64,000 nt of DNA from Shewanella putrefaciens (GTDB lineage: Bacteria; Pseudomonadota; Gammaproteobacteria; Enterobacterales; Shewanellaceae), in the NCBI RefSeq assembly GCF_016406305.1, contig NZ_CP066369.1, positions 2,064,501-2,128,500 on the forward strand, in the 5' to 3' direction. Below the pieces are notes generated by a model. That model did not search any database. It was given only the letters and a program-made list of their open reading frames with translations, and had not been told where the DNA came from. Positions 36,434-48,741 of the stretch are shown here, in pieces (the stretch's first letter is position 1; each line of letters starts with the position of its first letter). The position numbers were made by a program, and so were the translations under genes.

Positions 36434-36463
36434 GAATGATGTATACCTAGGTATACATCATTC
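36434..36463. repeat. Perfect 30-bp palindrome
   Basis: GAATGATGTATACCT (36434-36448) is followed directly by its exact reverse complement (36449-36463), with no loop. The right end overlaps the last codons of the minus-strand small gene. No T run adjoins it on either side. Confidence 0.95.
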
Positions 36464-36703
36464 CTTATGCTGAGTTTTGTTGTCGCTAGGGGACTGGACT
36501 GTTGACGATGGGGCTTGATTGGACTCATCGTCAACCTTGTCCTGCGCACTAGGCTGAGTCTCGCCTGTCTTAAGCAGCTTGTTTTTGTCGTGTTGACCAA
36601 ATTGTGGCAGCTTAAATTTTGCACTGTATTTCAATGCTGCAAGATTGCTGGCGATGACACCTAAGATCAAAATAATGATGATCCACACTTCTAAGGTTGA
36701 CAT
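36458..36703 (-). CDS. Small membrane protein of the DUF2897 type
   Basis: A protein of 81 residues with one N-terminal helix (VWIIIILILGVIASNLAAL) and a hydrophilic tail rich in Gln, Ser and Lys. It looks like the short DUF2897 family of Shewanella. Function is unknown. It follows kdsB by 33 bases on the same strand and is the last gene of that unit. Confidence 0.75.
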   Translation of the reverse strand: MSTLEVWIIIILILGVIASNLAALKYSAKFKLPQFGQHDKNKLLKTGETQPSAQDKVDDESNQAPSSTVQSPSDNKTQHKE

Positions 36704-36736
36704 ATACAGCTCCTGTATTGAAAAACGGATTAAAGA

Positions 36737-37474
36737 TTAATCAACCGCTAAACGCTGTTCACATTTACGGATATCTTCTGGGGTATCAACTTCGATAGAG
36801 TCGAAGGCACTGATGGCGATTTTGATCCTGTGGCCATACTCTAACGCCCGTAGTTGTTCGAGCTTTTCTAGATCTTCGAGGCGGCCTAAGGGCAGGGCTG
36901 CAAAGGTCTGCACGAATTTACGGGTATAAGCATAAACCCCTAAATGCTTGTAAACAGGGTAGTCTTGGGTGTCGCGACCAAAGGGAATACGGGCGCGGGA
37001 GAAATACAGCGCGTAATTGTTATTATCGAACACCATCTTCACATGCATAGGGTCGTCAAGCTCGGCCTTGTTGACGATTTCAAAGCCTAAGGTCGCCATT
37101 TCAAACTCACCTGGGTGACGCTCGAACAGGCTGATAACTTGCTCGATGGAGGTGGGGTCGATAAGGGGTTGATCGCCCTGTAGGTTGATCACTAAGTCAT
37201 CATCCTTAAGCCCTAGCTGGGTAATGGCATCATTGATACGATCAGTGCCCGATGCCGCTTCTGGGCTGGTCATCACCACTTTGCCGCCAAAACCTTCAAC
37301 GGCGGCTTTAATGCGGTCGTCATCGGTTGCAACATAGATGTTCGTCAGGCCTTTTGCTAGGGAGGCACGCTCATACACATGTTGGATCATTGGCTTGCCG
37401 TTAATCGGGGCCAGAGGCTTGCCCGGGAAGCGGCTTGAACCGTAACGAGCCGGGATTAACAGAGTCACATTCAT
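36737..37474 (-). CDS. kdsB: KdsB, CMP-Kdo8N (8-amino-3,8-dideoxy-octulosonate) cytidylyltransferase
   Basis: Activates the acidic sugar of the lipopolysaccharide core with CTP. The 245 residues show [32 protein letters not shown] and the C-terminal EVDTPEDI motifs of CMP-Kdo synthetases. Next to kdnA and kdnB, which make 8-amino-Kdo, the Shewanella enzyme prefers Kdo8N. A hairpin separates it from kdnB, so it may also have its own promoter. Confidence 0.93.
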   Translation of the reverse strand: MNVTLLIPARYGSSRFPGKPLAPINGKPMIQHVYERASLAKGLTNIYVATDDDRIKAAVEGFGGKVVMTSPEAASGTDRINDAITQLGLKDDDLVINLQGDQPLIDPTSIEQVISLFERHPGEFEMATLGFEIVNKAELDDPMHVKMVFDNNNYALYFSRARIPFGRDTQDYPVYKHLGVYAYTRKFVQTFAALPLGRLEDLEKLEQLRALEYGHRIKIAISAFDSIEVDTPEDIRKCEQRLAVD

Positions 37475-37510
37475 CGCATTTTCCTATTTTTCAATGGGTC
37501 AGTATAAAGA

Positions 37511-37536
37511 AAAAGGGCTCGCAAGAGAGCCCTTTT
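37511..37536 (-). terminator. Hairpin between kdnB and kdsB
   Basis: AAAAGGGCTC (37511-37520), six-base loop, GAGCCCTTTT (37527-37536). Read on the minus strand it ends in a T run, so some kdnAB transcripts should stop here. Confidence 0.82.
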
Positions 37537-37551
37537 CATCTGCATCAGCAC

Positions 37552-39873
<2,322 letters not shown>

Positions 39874-39945
39874 TTAACTGGCGGATTATAACTGGGCTCA
39901 TTAACCCTTGCGATGTTTTATTGATGAAAATTAATGGGGAAAAAG

Positions 39946-39972
39946 AAAAACCTACAGCCAGTGTAGGTTTTT
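39946..39972 (-). terminator. Intrinsic terminator after carbonic anhydrase gene
   Basis: AAAAACCTACA (39946-39956), loop GCCAG, TGTAGGTTTTT (39962-39972); reading leftwards it ends in T residues, suiting the minus-strand gene that stops at 40021. Confidence 0.9.
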
Positions 39973-40020
39973 ACGGGACGGAATAGCGGCTTTGCTCGAA
40001 TAATCAGCGACAAAAGGGGA

Positions 40021-40638
40021 TTAACGCTTATTCGCTAATCCTTGGCTGCGATCGACGGTCACGTCTAAATCCGTTAACAAACCATTATCTATACCGTAGA
40101 TCCAACCATGGACGGCGACTTCTTGGCCACGATCCCACGCCTCTTGCACTATGGTAGAACTGGTCACATTGGCGACCTGTTCAATCACGTTTAACTCGCA
40201 CAGGCGATCAAAACGTTTTGCCTCATCCATCTGCAGTAATTCGTCTTGGTAGATCCGATAGATATCCCGCAAATGCCCTAACCAGTTATCGATGAGCCCA
40301 AGGCGTTGTTGGCTCATGGCGGCGCGCACACCACCACAACCATAATGGCCAACGACCATAATGTGTTTGACTTTGAGCACATCGACGGCGTATTGCAGGA
40401 CGGATAAACAGTTGAGATCTGTGTGGATCACCATGTTGGCAATATTGCGGTGAACGAAAACTTCGCCGGGCATGAGATCGATAATTTGGTTGGAGGGGAC
40501 GCGGCTATCGGAGCAACCAATCCACAGGTATTCGGGGGATTGCTGTTTGGCCAATTGTTCAAAAAAATCGGGATTCTCTTGGCGTATACGTCCGGCCCAG
40601 CGGCGGTTGTTGTCGAATAAAGGTTTGAGTAATTTCAT
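40021..40638 (-). CDS. can: Beta-class carbonic anhydrase
   Basis: Zinc enzyme that interconverts CO2 and bicarbonate in the cytoplasm. The 205 residues hold the zinc ligands Cys42, His98 and Cys101 and the Asp44-Arg46 dyad (CSDSRVPSNQI; VGHYGCGGV). The length and motifs match E. coli Can. It is a single gene with its own terminator. Confidence 0.96.
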   Translation of the reverse strand: MKLLKPLFDNNRRWAGRIRQENPDFFEQLAKQQSPEYLWIGCSDSRVPSNQIIDLMPGEVFVHRNIANMVIHTDLNCLSVLQYAVDVLKVKHIMVVGHYGCGGVRAAMSQQRLGLIDNWLGHLRDIYRIYQDELLQMDEAKRFDRLCELNVIEQVANVTSSTIVQEAWDRGQEVAVHGWIYGIDNGLLTDLDVTVDRSQGLANKR

Positions 40639-40804
40639 TTTAACCTATTGTTTTGTTAGCGTATTTTAAACTTTTGATGATACAGGTTACACACGTTAAG
40701 TAAGAGTATACCAGCAAATTTCCCCCTGCTGGTCTATCCAATGTGCAGCCTGTAACGCCTACCCAACTGACTCTTTTAGGTTAAGCCAAACGGGTGATGA
40801 TTTT

Positions 40805-41635
40805 TTAGAGGACCCTTGCCAGAAATTGGCTTAAATGTTGGTTGATAACATCAGCTTGTTCTAGGGTCGAGATATGCCCCGCATTGGGAATATGCACTAG
40901 CTCACTGCCATCGATAGCATCGTGCATTAAGTAACTCTCTAGTACGCTGCGGGCCTTATCTTCAACGCCGACCATAATCAAACAGGGGAGAGTGAATTGC
41001 TCGGCAAAGTCCATAGTATCGCGGCGACCAAAAATCATTCGTCCAAGCGAGACTATGGTGGGGATAACATCAGGGGTCAGTGAGGCCAAATACCGTTCAA
41101 ACTTCGCCACCAGTTCTGGGGATCGACTGCTGGCATCGTTGGCGAAAAAGAGTGGGGAGATGGCGCTGATCAGGGGGGCGGGAATGGCCCCAGCCTGTGA
41201 AATCATATCTAGCATGCCAAAGTATTTTGCGCGGGTCACCTCGGGTTCGAAACCGATAAAGCTGTCGAGCATGATCAGTGCTTGTACTCGGCTTGGCGCC
41301 TTAAGCACCAGTTCAGCCCCCCACATGGCGCCGACCGAGAGTCCAACAAGGCTAAAATGCGCAATTTGCAGGGTATCCATTAAGGTGAGCATATGATCGG
41401 CAATATCGAGCAGGCTATGGCAATTCTCGGGTAAATTTCCCGATTGGCCATGTCCCCACAGTTCCGGCACTATGCAGCGATACTGACGACTCAACAGCGC
41501 AATCTGTGGCGCCCACATGTCGCTATCCCAAAGATAACTGTGTCCAAATAACAGCACAGGGCCTGTGCCAATATCGAGGTAACTTAAGCTGCTACCCGCG
41601 ATGTCTAATTGATGACGATGTGAAGAAAAATCCAT
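40805..41635 (-). CDS. Alpha/beta hydrolase
   Basis: Cytosolic hydrolase of 276 residues. Ser100 in LVGLSVGAMWG is the nucleophile elbow, GHGQSGNLP follows an oxyanion motif, and the catalytic His lies in NAGHISTLEQ near residue 255. The substrate is not known; similar proteins are called 3-oxoadipate enol-lactonase-like or esterases. It lies 43 bases after the M15 peptidase gene on the same strand, so it may join that operon. Confidence 0.86.
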   Translation of the reverse strand: MDFSSHRHQLDIAGSSLSYLDIGTGPVLLFGHSYLWDSDMWAPQIALLSRQYRCIVPELWGHGQSGNLPENCHSLLDIADHMLTLMDTLQIAHFSLVGLSVGAMWGAELVLKAPSRVQALIMLDSFIGFEPEVTRAKYFGMLDMISQAGAIPAPLISAISPLFFANDASSRSPELVAKFERYLASLTPDVIPTIVSLGRMIFGRRDTMDFAEQFTLPCLIMVGVEDKARSVLESYLMHDAIDGSELVHIPNAGHISTLEQADVINQHLSQFLARVL

Positions 41636-41677
41636 AAAACCTACTTAAATCAAAGAGTATCTTTAGATCAGCTAATG

Positions 41678-43886
<2,209 letters not shown>

Positions 43887-44168
43887 AATGATGCTCCAGT
43901 GTTTATGGACGCTTGGCATACAAGCTTTGATTTTGCTCGCATTGTGGCATTGTGAGCCAGATGTCACAAGTAGGATCTCGTTCTGCCTTAGCGGGAAAAG
44001 GCATAGATAGCAGTGAATAGAATGGGCTGATTGTTTACCTTAACATAGCGTAAAGAATGACATTTTTGGCATCGAGTCAACACTCAATTAGCGCAATCGA
44101 TATTTATCACTTACCTTGGGCGAGATTTTGACTAGACTCAAAGCGTAGGGCTAATTAAGGGGAACACT

Positions 44169-44585
44169 ATGGACTCAATAAAAATTCGCGATCATATGGA
44201 CCGTCAACCCGTATTGTTGCGTGCAAATATGTCGCTTGCTACCGCCGTCGAAAAACTCTTAGATCACAATAAAATGGGCGCCGCCGTGGTCGATGATAAT
44301 GGCAACCTGGTCGGTTTTTTATCCCAACAGGATTGCTTGGCCGTGATGCTAAAAAGCAGCTATCACTGCGATATGACTTCCGTCGTGAAAGATTGTATGC
44401 GCACAGAGGTGCTCTTTGTGGGGCCTGATGACAGCATTTTGCAGTTAGCTGAGCAGATGCTGGGGCCAAAACCTAAAATTTATCCCGTAGTAGAGCAGGG
44501 GAAAGTGATTGGTACTATCAATCGCACTAATGTGTTAAAGGCAATGAACGTCTATATGCAGCAGTGTTACCTTGCGCCAGCCTAG
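44169..44585 (+). CDS. CBS-domain protein
   Basis: Stand-alone pair of CBS domains, 138 residues. The first reads MSLATAVEKLLDHNKMGAAVVDDNGNLVGFLS in outline, the second DSILQLAEQMLGPKPKIYPVV. CBS pairs bind adenosine nucleotides and regulate partner proteins, but no partner is visible. A GGGGAAC element precedes the ATG. It lies in its own short unit upstream of hrpA. Confidence 0.88.
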   Translation: MDSIKIRDHMDRQPVLLRANMSLATAVEKLLDHNKMGAAVVDDNGNLVGFLSQQDCLAVMLKSSYHCDMTSVVKDCMRTEVLFVGPDDSILQLAEQMLGPKPKIYPVVEQGKVIGTINRTNVLKAMNVYMQQCYLAPA

Positions 44586-44720
44586 GCAATGCTCCTCTGT
44601 GGTTTTCGGGTTAGTTTACGCCTGAAATTGCAGGGTTTAAGGCGCATCTTAGGTAAATTATCCATACCAATGCGCCACGTTCCTTGCTAGGATCGCCGTT
44701 TTTGATGCTAGCAATGGAAT

Positions 44721-47700
44721 TTGGTTTTGAACTCTGACAAACATCCGCTATCGAACGCCTTTCTTAATCTTTGCTATCAGAGCGACGCGTCGCGGATCCG
44801 TCGTCGTTTATTTAAGCTCAATAAAGAAGCCGACTCAGATAAAAAGACTCAAATATTAGCCCAACTGACTGAGCAAGCTAAGGCCGCCTTCGATAAGGCT
44901 GAGCAGCGTCGTAACGCTCGGCCAAAGATCCAATACCCAGAAAACCTGCCCGTGTCGCTAATGCGCGACGAGATTGCCCATGCGATTGCCGGCAATCAGG
45001 TAGTGATCATCGCCGGTGAAACGGGCTCGGGTAAAACGACTCAATTACCTAAAATTTGTTTGGAATTAGGCCTAGGCTGCCGCGGTATGATTGGCCACAC
45101 CCAACCGCGTCGTTTAGCGGCCCGCAGTGTCGCCAGCCGAATTGCCGAGGAATTACAAAGCCCGCTTGGTGAAGTGGTTGGTTTTAAGGTGCGCTTTGCC
45201 GATGCGCTTAAGAGTGAGTCCTATATCAAGTTGATGACCGACGGTATTTTACTGGCGGAATTAACTTCAGATCGCTATTTAGATCAATACGATACTATTA
45301 TTATCGACGAGGCCCACGAGCGTAGCCTCAACATCGATTTTATCTTGGGTTACCTCAAGCAAATTCTGAAAAAACGCCCCGACTTAAAGGTCATCATCAC
45401 CTCGGCCACCATAGATGTGGAGCGTTTTTCTAAGCATTTCAACAATGCGCCTATTATCGAAGTCTCAGGCCGCACCTTTCCGGTAGAAACCCGCTACCGC
45501 CCCTTAGTGCAGGATACTGACGCCGATCTGGATCAAATCGAAGGCATTTTTGCCGCCGTCGATGAGCTGGTGGCCGAAGGTCTGGGTGATATTCTGATCT
45601 TTATGAACGGTGAGCGGGAAATCCGTGATACCGCCGAGCAATTAAGCCGCCGTAATTACCGTGATACCGAAATTTTGCCGCTGTATGCGCGGCTTTCCTA
45701 TGGCGAGCAGTCTAAAGTTTTCAGTAGTCACAGAGGTCGGCGGATTGTATTAGCCACCAACGTCGCCGAAACCTCGTTAACTGTGCCCGGCATTCGCTAT
45801 GTGATTGACCCAGGTACGGCGCGCATCAGTCGTTACAGTTATCGCACTAAGGTGCAGCGCCTGCCGATTGAGCCTATTTCACAGGCGAGCGCTAATCAAC
45901 GTCAAGGGCGTTGTGGCCGCGTGGGGCCGGGGATTTGCATTCGGTTATACGATGAGGCGGATTTTAATAATCGTCCCGCCTTTACCGATCCCGAAATTCT
46001 GCGCACTAACTTAGCCTCGGTCATTTTGCAGATGCTCGCCATCGGCCTTGGGGATATTGCTGCATTTCCCTTTATCGAGCCGCCCGATCCACGCCATATC
46101 CGCGATGGTTTCTTACTGCTCGAGGAATTACAAGCGGTCGCGAACAAACACGGCAAGCTGGTGCTTACACCACTGGGGCGCAATTTAGCGCAAATTCCGG
46201 TGGATCCGCGTTTAGCGCGTATGGTGGTCGAGAGTCAGCAGTTAGATTGTTTAAATGAAGTGCTCATTGTTGCCGCGGGTTTATCTATTCAAGATCCCCG
46301 CGAACGGCCCATGGATAAGAAGCAAGCCAGCGATGAGGCCCACCGCCGTTTTGCCGATCCACATTCTGATTTTGTCAGTTGGATAAACCTGTGGCAGCAC
46401 TTAAAAGATCAACAAAAAGAGTTATCTGCTAGTCAGTTCCGTAAAAAGTGCCGCGATGAATATTTGGCCTATTTGCGCGTTCGCGAGTGGCAGGATCTGT
46501 ACGCCCAGCTTAAGCAAGCCGTGCACGATTTAAAGTGGCGTTTAAACGATACCCCCGCCAGTTACGATGCCCTGCACCGGGCGCTGCTATCGGGCCTGCT
46601 AAGTCATATCGGTTTTAAAGATAACAATAACGAGTACTTAGGTGCCCGTAATCGTAAGTTTTTTGTATTCCCGGGGTCGCCACTCGCCAAAAAGGGCCCT
46701 AAGTGGATTATGGCGGCCGAGCTGACCGAAACCTCGCGCCTGTTCGCCCGCTGCTGCGCCAAAATCGAACCCGAATGGCTAGAGCCCTTAGCCGCGCATT
46801 TGATCAAAAAAAGCTATGTCGAGCCGCATTTTGAGGCAAAGCCCGGCAGCGTTATCGCCCTTGAGAATCAAGTGCTCTACGGTTTGACGGTTGTGCATCG
46901 CCGCAAGGTGCAGTATGGCCCTATCGATCCCGTTGAAGCGCGGGAGATTTTTATCCGCAGCGCCTTGGCTGAAGGGCAACTGCAAACCCAAGAAGCGTTT
47001 TTTGTCGCGAATCAGAAGCTACTCGAAGACATTGAATCGTTGGAGCATAAATCCCGCCGCCGCGATATTTTAGTGGATGAGCAAGTGCTGGTGGATTTTT
47101 ACGAGCCGCGTATTCCCCAAGGCATTTATAACGCCCAGTTGTTCTTTGGTTGGTGGAATAAGACTAAGCGTGAGCAGCCGGATTTACTGGATTTTAATAA
47201 AGCCCTGTTAATGCAGCGCAGCGCCGATCATATCTCGGCCTTGGATTTTCCCGATACCTGGCATAAGGACAATTTACGCCTCAAGCTCAGTTATCATTTT
47301 GAGCCCAGTGCCGCGGACGATGGCGTGTCGGTGCACATTCCGGTGGCATTGCTCAACCAAATCGATGATACGGATTTTGATTGGCTGGTGGCCGGGTTAA
47401 GGGAAGAAAAATGTATTGCCCTGATCAAATCTCTGCCTAAGAGTTTACGACGTAACTTTGTGCCGGCGCCGGATTATGCCCGCGCCTGTGTGCAGGCGAT
47501 GCAACCCTTTAGCGCTAGCTTGCTCGAGGCCATGTGCAAGCAGTTATTGCGTATGAGTGGCACACGTATATCCCCAGAAGACTTTGATTTAACGCAGATC
47601 CCTGTGCATCTGCAGATGAATTTTAAAATCGAGGATGATAAAAACAACTTAGTGGCCGAAGGTCGTGTGCTCGATACCTTAAAAGCCGAGTTGCAGGGCG

Positions 47701-48602
47701 TGGTCGCTAAGGCCATTCGTCAGGTGGCGGATAAGGGTATAGAACAAGAAGCGTTAACCGAGTGGTCCTTTGGCGAGTTGCCTAAGCAATATCAGCAGCA
47801 GAAGGGCAATTATCAGGTTCGGGCATTTCCTGCGCTGATCGATAATAAAGACAGTGTTGCGATCAAATTATTTGATGATGAATTTGAGGCACAGGATGCC
47901 CACCGTCAGGGTCTGCGGCGTTTACTGCTGCTTAATATCCCGTCGCCGGTGAAGCATTTACAGCAAGCCTTGCCTAACAAAGCAAAATTAGCCATGTATT
48001 TCAATCCCTTTGGTCAAGTGCAAATCTTGATTGATGATATTATTGCCGCCGCAGTGCAGCAGTTGTTGGATGAAAAGCAGCTGGATGTCCGGGACAAACA
48101 CCAGTTTGAGCAAGCAAAGGATTGGGTTCGCCAAGAACTTAACCCGACCGCCGAGCAAATTGCCCTAAAAGTTGAGCAAATTCTGACCCTTTATCAGGGC
48201 ATCAAAAAGCGCCTCAAGGGTAAAATTAGCCTAGATATCGCCTTTGCTATGAGTGATATTCAAAGCCAATTAGACAAGCTAGTGTTTAAGGGATTTGTCG
48301 AAGCCTGTGGCTGGAACCGTTTAGCCGATGTGGCCCGTTATCTAAAGGCGATTGAAACCCGTATCGATAAATTACCCGTCGACCCGACCCGCGACCGTTT
48401 GCATATGCAAAGCATCAACAAAGTGCAGGATGCCTTAGCGGCGCAGTTAGCTAAAGTGCCGCGATCGCAGCCAACGCCGCCTGCATTAATCGAGGCGCGC
48501 TGGATGATTGAGGAATATCGAGTGTCGTGCTTTGCACAGGTGCTCGGCACCGCCTATCCGATATCTGAAAAGCGGATTTTAAATCATATACAACAGATTT
48601 AA
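44721..48602 (+). CDS. hrpA: ATP-dependent RNA helicase HrpA
   Basis: DEAH-box helicase of 1293 residues that acts on mRNA and stalled ribosomes. Walker A GETGSGKTTQLPK is at about 99-111; DEAHERSLN is the Walker B, SATID motif III, and QRQGRCGRVGPG motif VI. The OB-fold and long C-terminal DUF3418-type region follow, as usual for HrpA. No in-frame ATG fits; the first codon is TTG 44721, or TTG 44727, after a GGAA element, so the start is uncertain by a few residues. Confidence 0.93.
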   Translation: MVLNSDKHPLSNAFLNLCYQSDASRIRRRLFKLNKEADSDKKTQILAQLTEQAKAAFDKAEQRRNARPKIQYPENLPVSLMRDEIAHAIAGNQVVIIAGETGSGKTTQLPKICLELGLGCRGMIGHTQPRRLAARSVASRIAEELQSPLGEVVGFKVRFADALKSESYIKLMTDGILLAELTSDRYLDQYDTIIIDEAHERSLNIDFILGYLKQILKKRPDLKVIITSATIDVERFSKHFNNAPIIEVSGRTFPVETRYRPLVQDTDADLDQIEGIFAAVDELVAEGLGDILIFMNGEREIRDTAEQLSRRNYRDTEILPLYARLSYGEQSKVFSSHRGRRIVLATNVAETSLTVPGIRYVIDPGTARISRYSYRTKVQRLPIEPISQASANQRQGRCGRVGPGICIRLYDEADFNNRPAFTDPEILRTNLASVILQMLAIGLGDIAAFPFIEPPDPRHIRDGFLLLEELQAVANKHGKLVLTPLGRNLAQIPVDPRLARMVVESQQLDCLNEVLIVAAGLSIQDPRERPMDKKQASDEAHRRFADPHSDFVSWINLWQHLKDQQKELSASQFRKKCRDEYLAYLRVREWQDLYAQLKQAVHDLKWRLNDTPASYDALHRALLSGLLSHIGFKDNNNEYLGARNRKFFVFPGSPLAKKGPKWIMAAELTETSRLFARCCAKIEPEWLEPLAAHLIKKSYVEPHFEAKPGSVIALENQVLYGLTVVHRRKVQYGPIDPVEAREIFIRSALAEGQLQTQEAFFVANQKLLEDIESLEHKSRRRDILVDEQVLVDFYEPRIPQGIYNAQLFFGWWNKTKREQPDLLDFNKALLMQRSADHISALDFPDTWHKDNLRLKLSYHFEPSAADDGVSVHIPVALLNQIDDTDFDWLVAGLREEKCIALIKSLPKSLRRNFVPAPDYARACVQAMQPFSASLLEAMCKQLLRMSGTRISPEDFDLTQIPVHLQMNFKIEDDKNNLVAEGRVLDTLKAELQGVVAKAIRQVADKGIEQEALTEWSFGELPKQYQQQKGNYQVRAFPALIDNKDSVAIKLFDDEFEAQDAHRQGLRRLLLLNIPSPVKHLQQALPNKAKLAMYFNPFGQVQILIDDIIAAAVQQLLDEKQLDVRDKHQFEQAKDWVRQELNPTAEQIALKVEQILTLYQGIKKRLKGKISLDIAFAMSDIQSQLDKLVFKGFVEACGWNRLADVARYLKAIETRIDKLPVDPTRDRLHMQSINKVQDALAAQLAKVPRSQPTPPALIEARWMIEEYRVSCFAQVLGTAYPISEKRILNHIQQI

Positions 48603-48641
48603 TTGCCTCGCCGTGATCTTGAGGCCGTTAAAAAGCCTAAC

Positions 48642-48681
48642 GTTTTCCTCAAAATAGGAACCTCTCTATTTTGAGGAAAAC
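48642..48681. terminator. Long hairpin downstream of hrpA
   Basis: A 16-base stem, GTTTTCCTCAAAATAG (48642-48657) with its exact complement at 48666-48681, around eight bases. It sits 40 bases after the hrpA stop. No terminal T run follows on the plus strand, but a stem of this length should stop or protect RNA. Confidence 0.7.
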
Positions 48682-48692
48682 AGCCATTTTGC

Positions 48693-48726
48693 TTGTAGGC
48701 ACACAGCATATACCGTGTGCCTACAA
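48693..48726. terminator. Second hairpin, downstream of narK
   Basis: TTGTAGGCACAC (48693-48704) and GTGTGCCTACAA (48715-48726) form a perfect 12-base stem with a ten-base loop. It lies 16 bases past the narK stop on the minus strand and is likely an end-of-operon hairpin. Confidence 0.7.
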
Positions 48727-48741
48727 TGAGTTAGCTAACGT

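Noticed and set aside
24240-36470. Integrase, tRNA or flanking direct repeats at the arsenic island borders
   Set aside because: None could be seen; mobility is suggested only by gene content and similarity to plasmid-type ArsB/ArsC.
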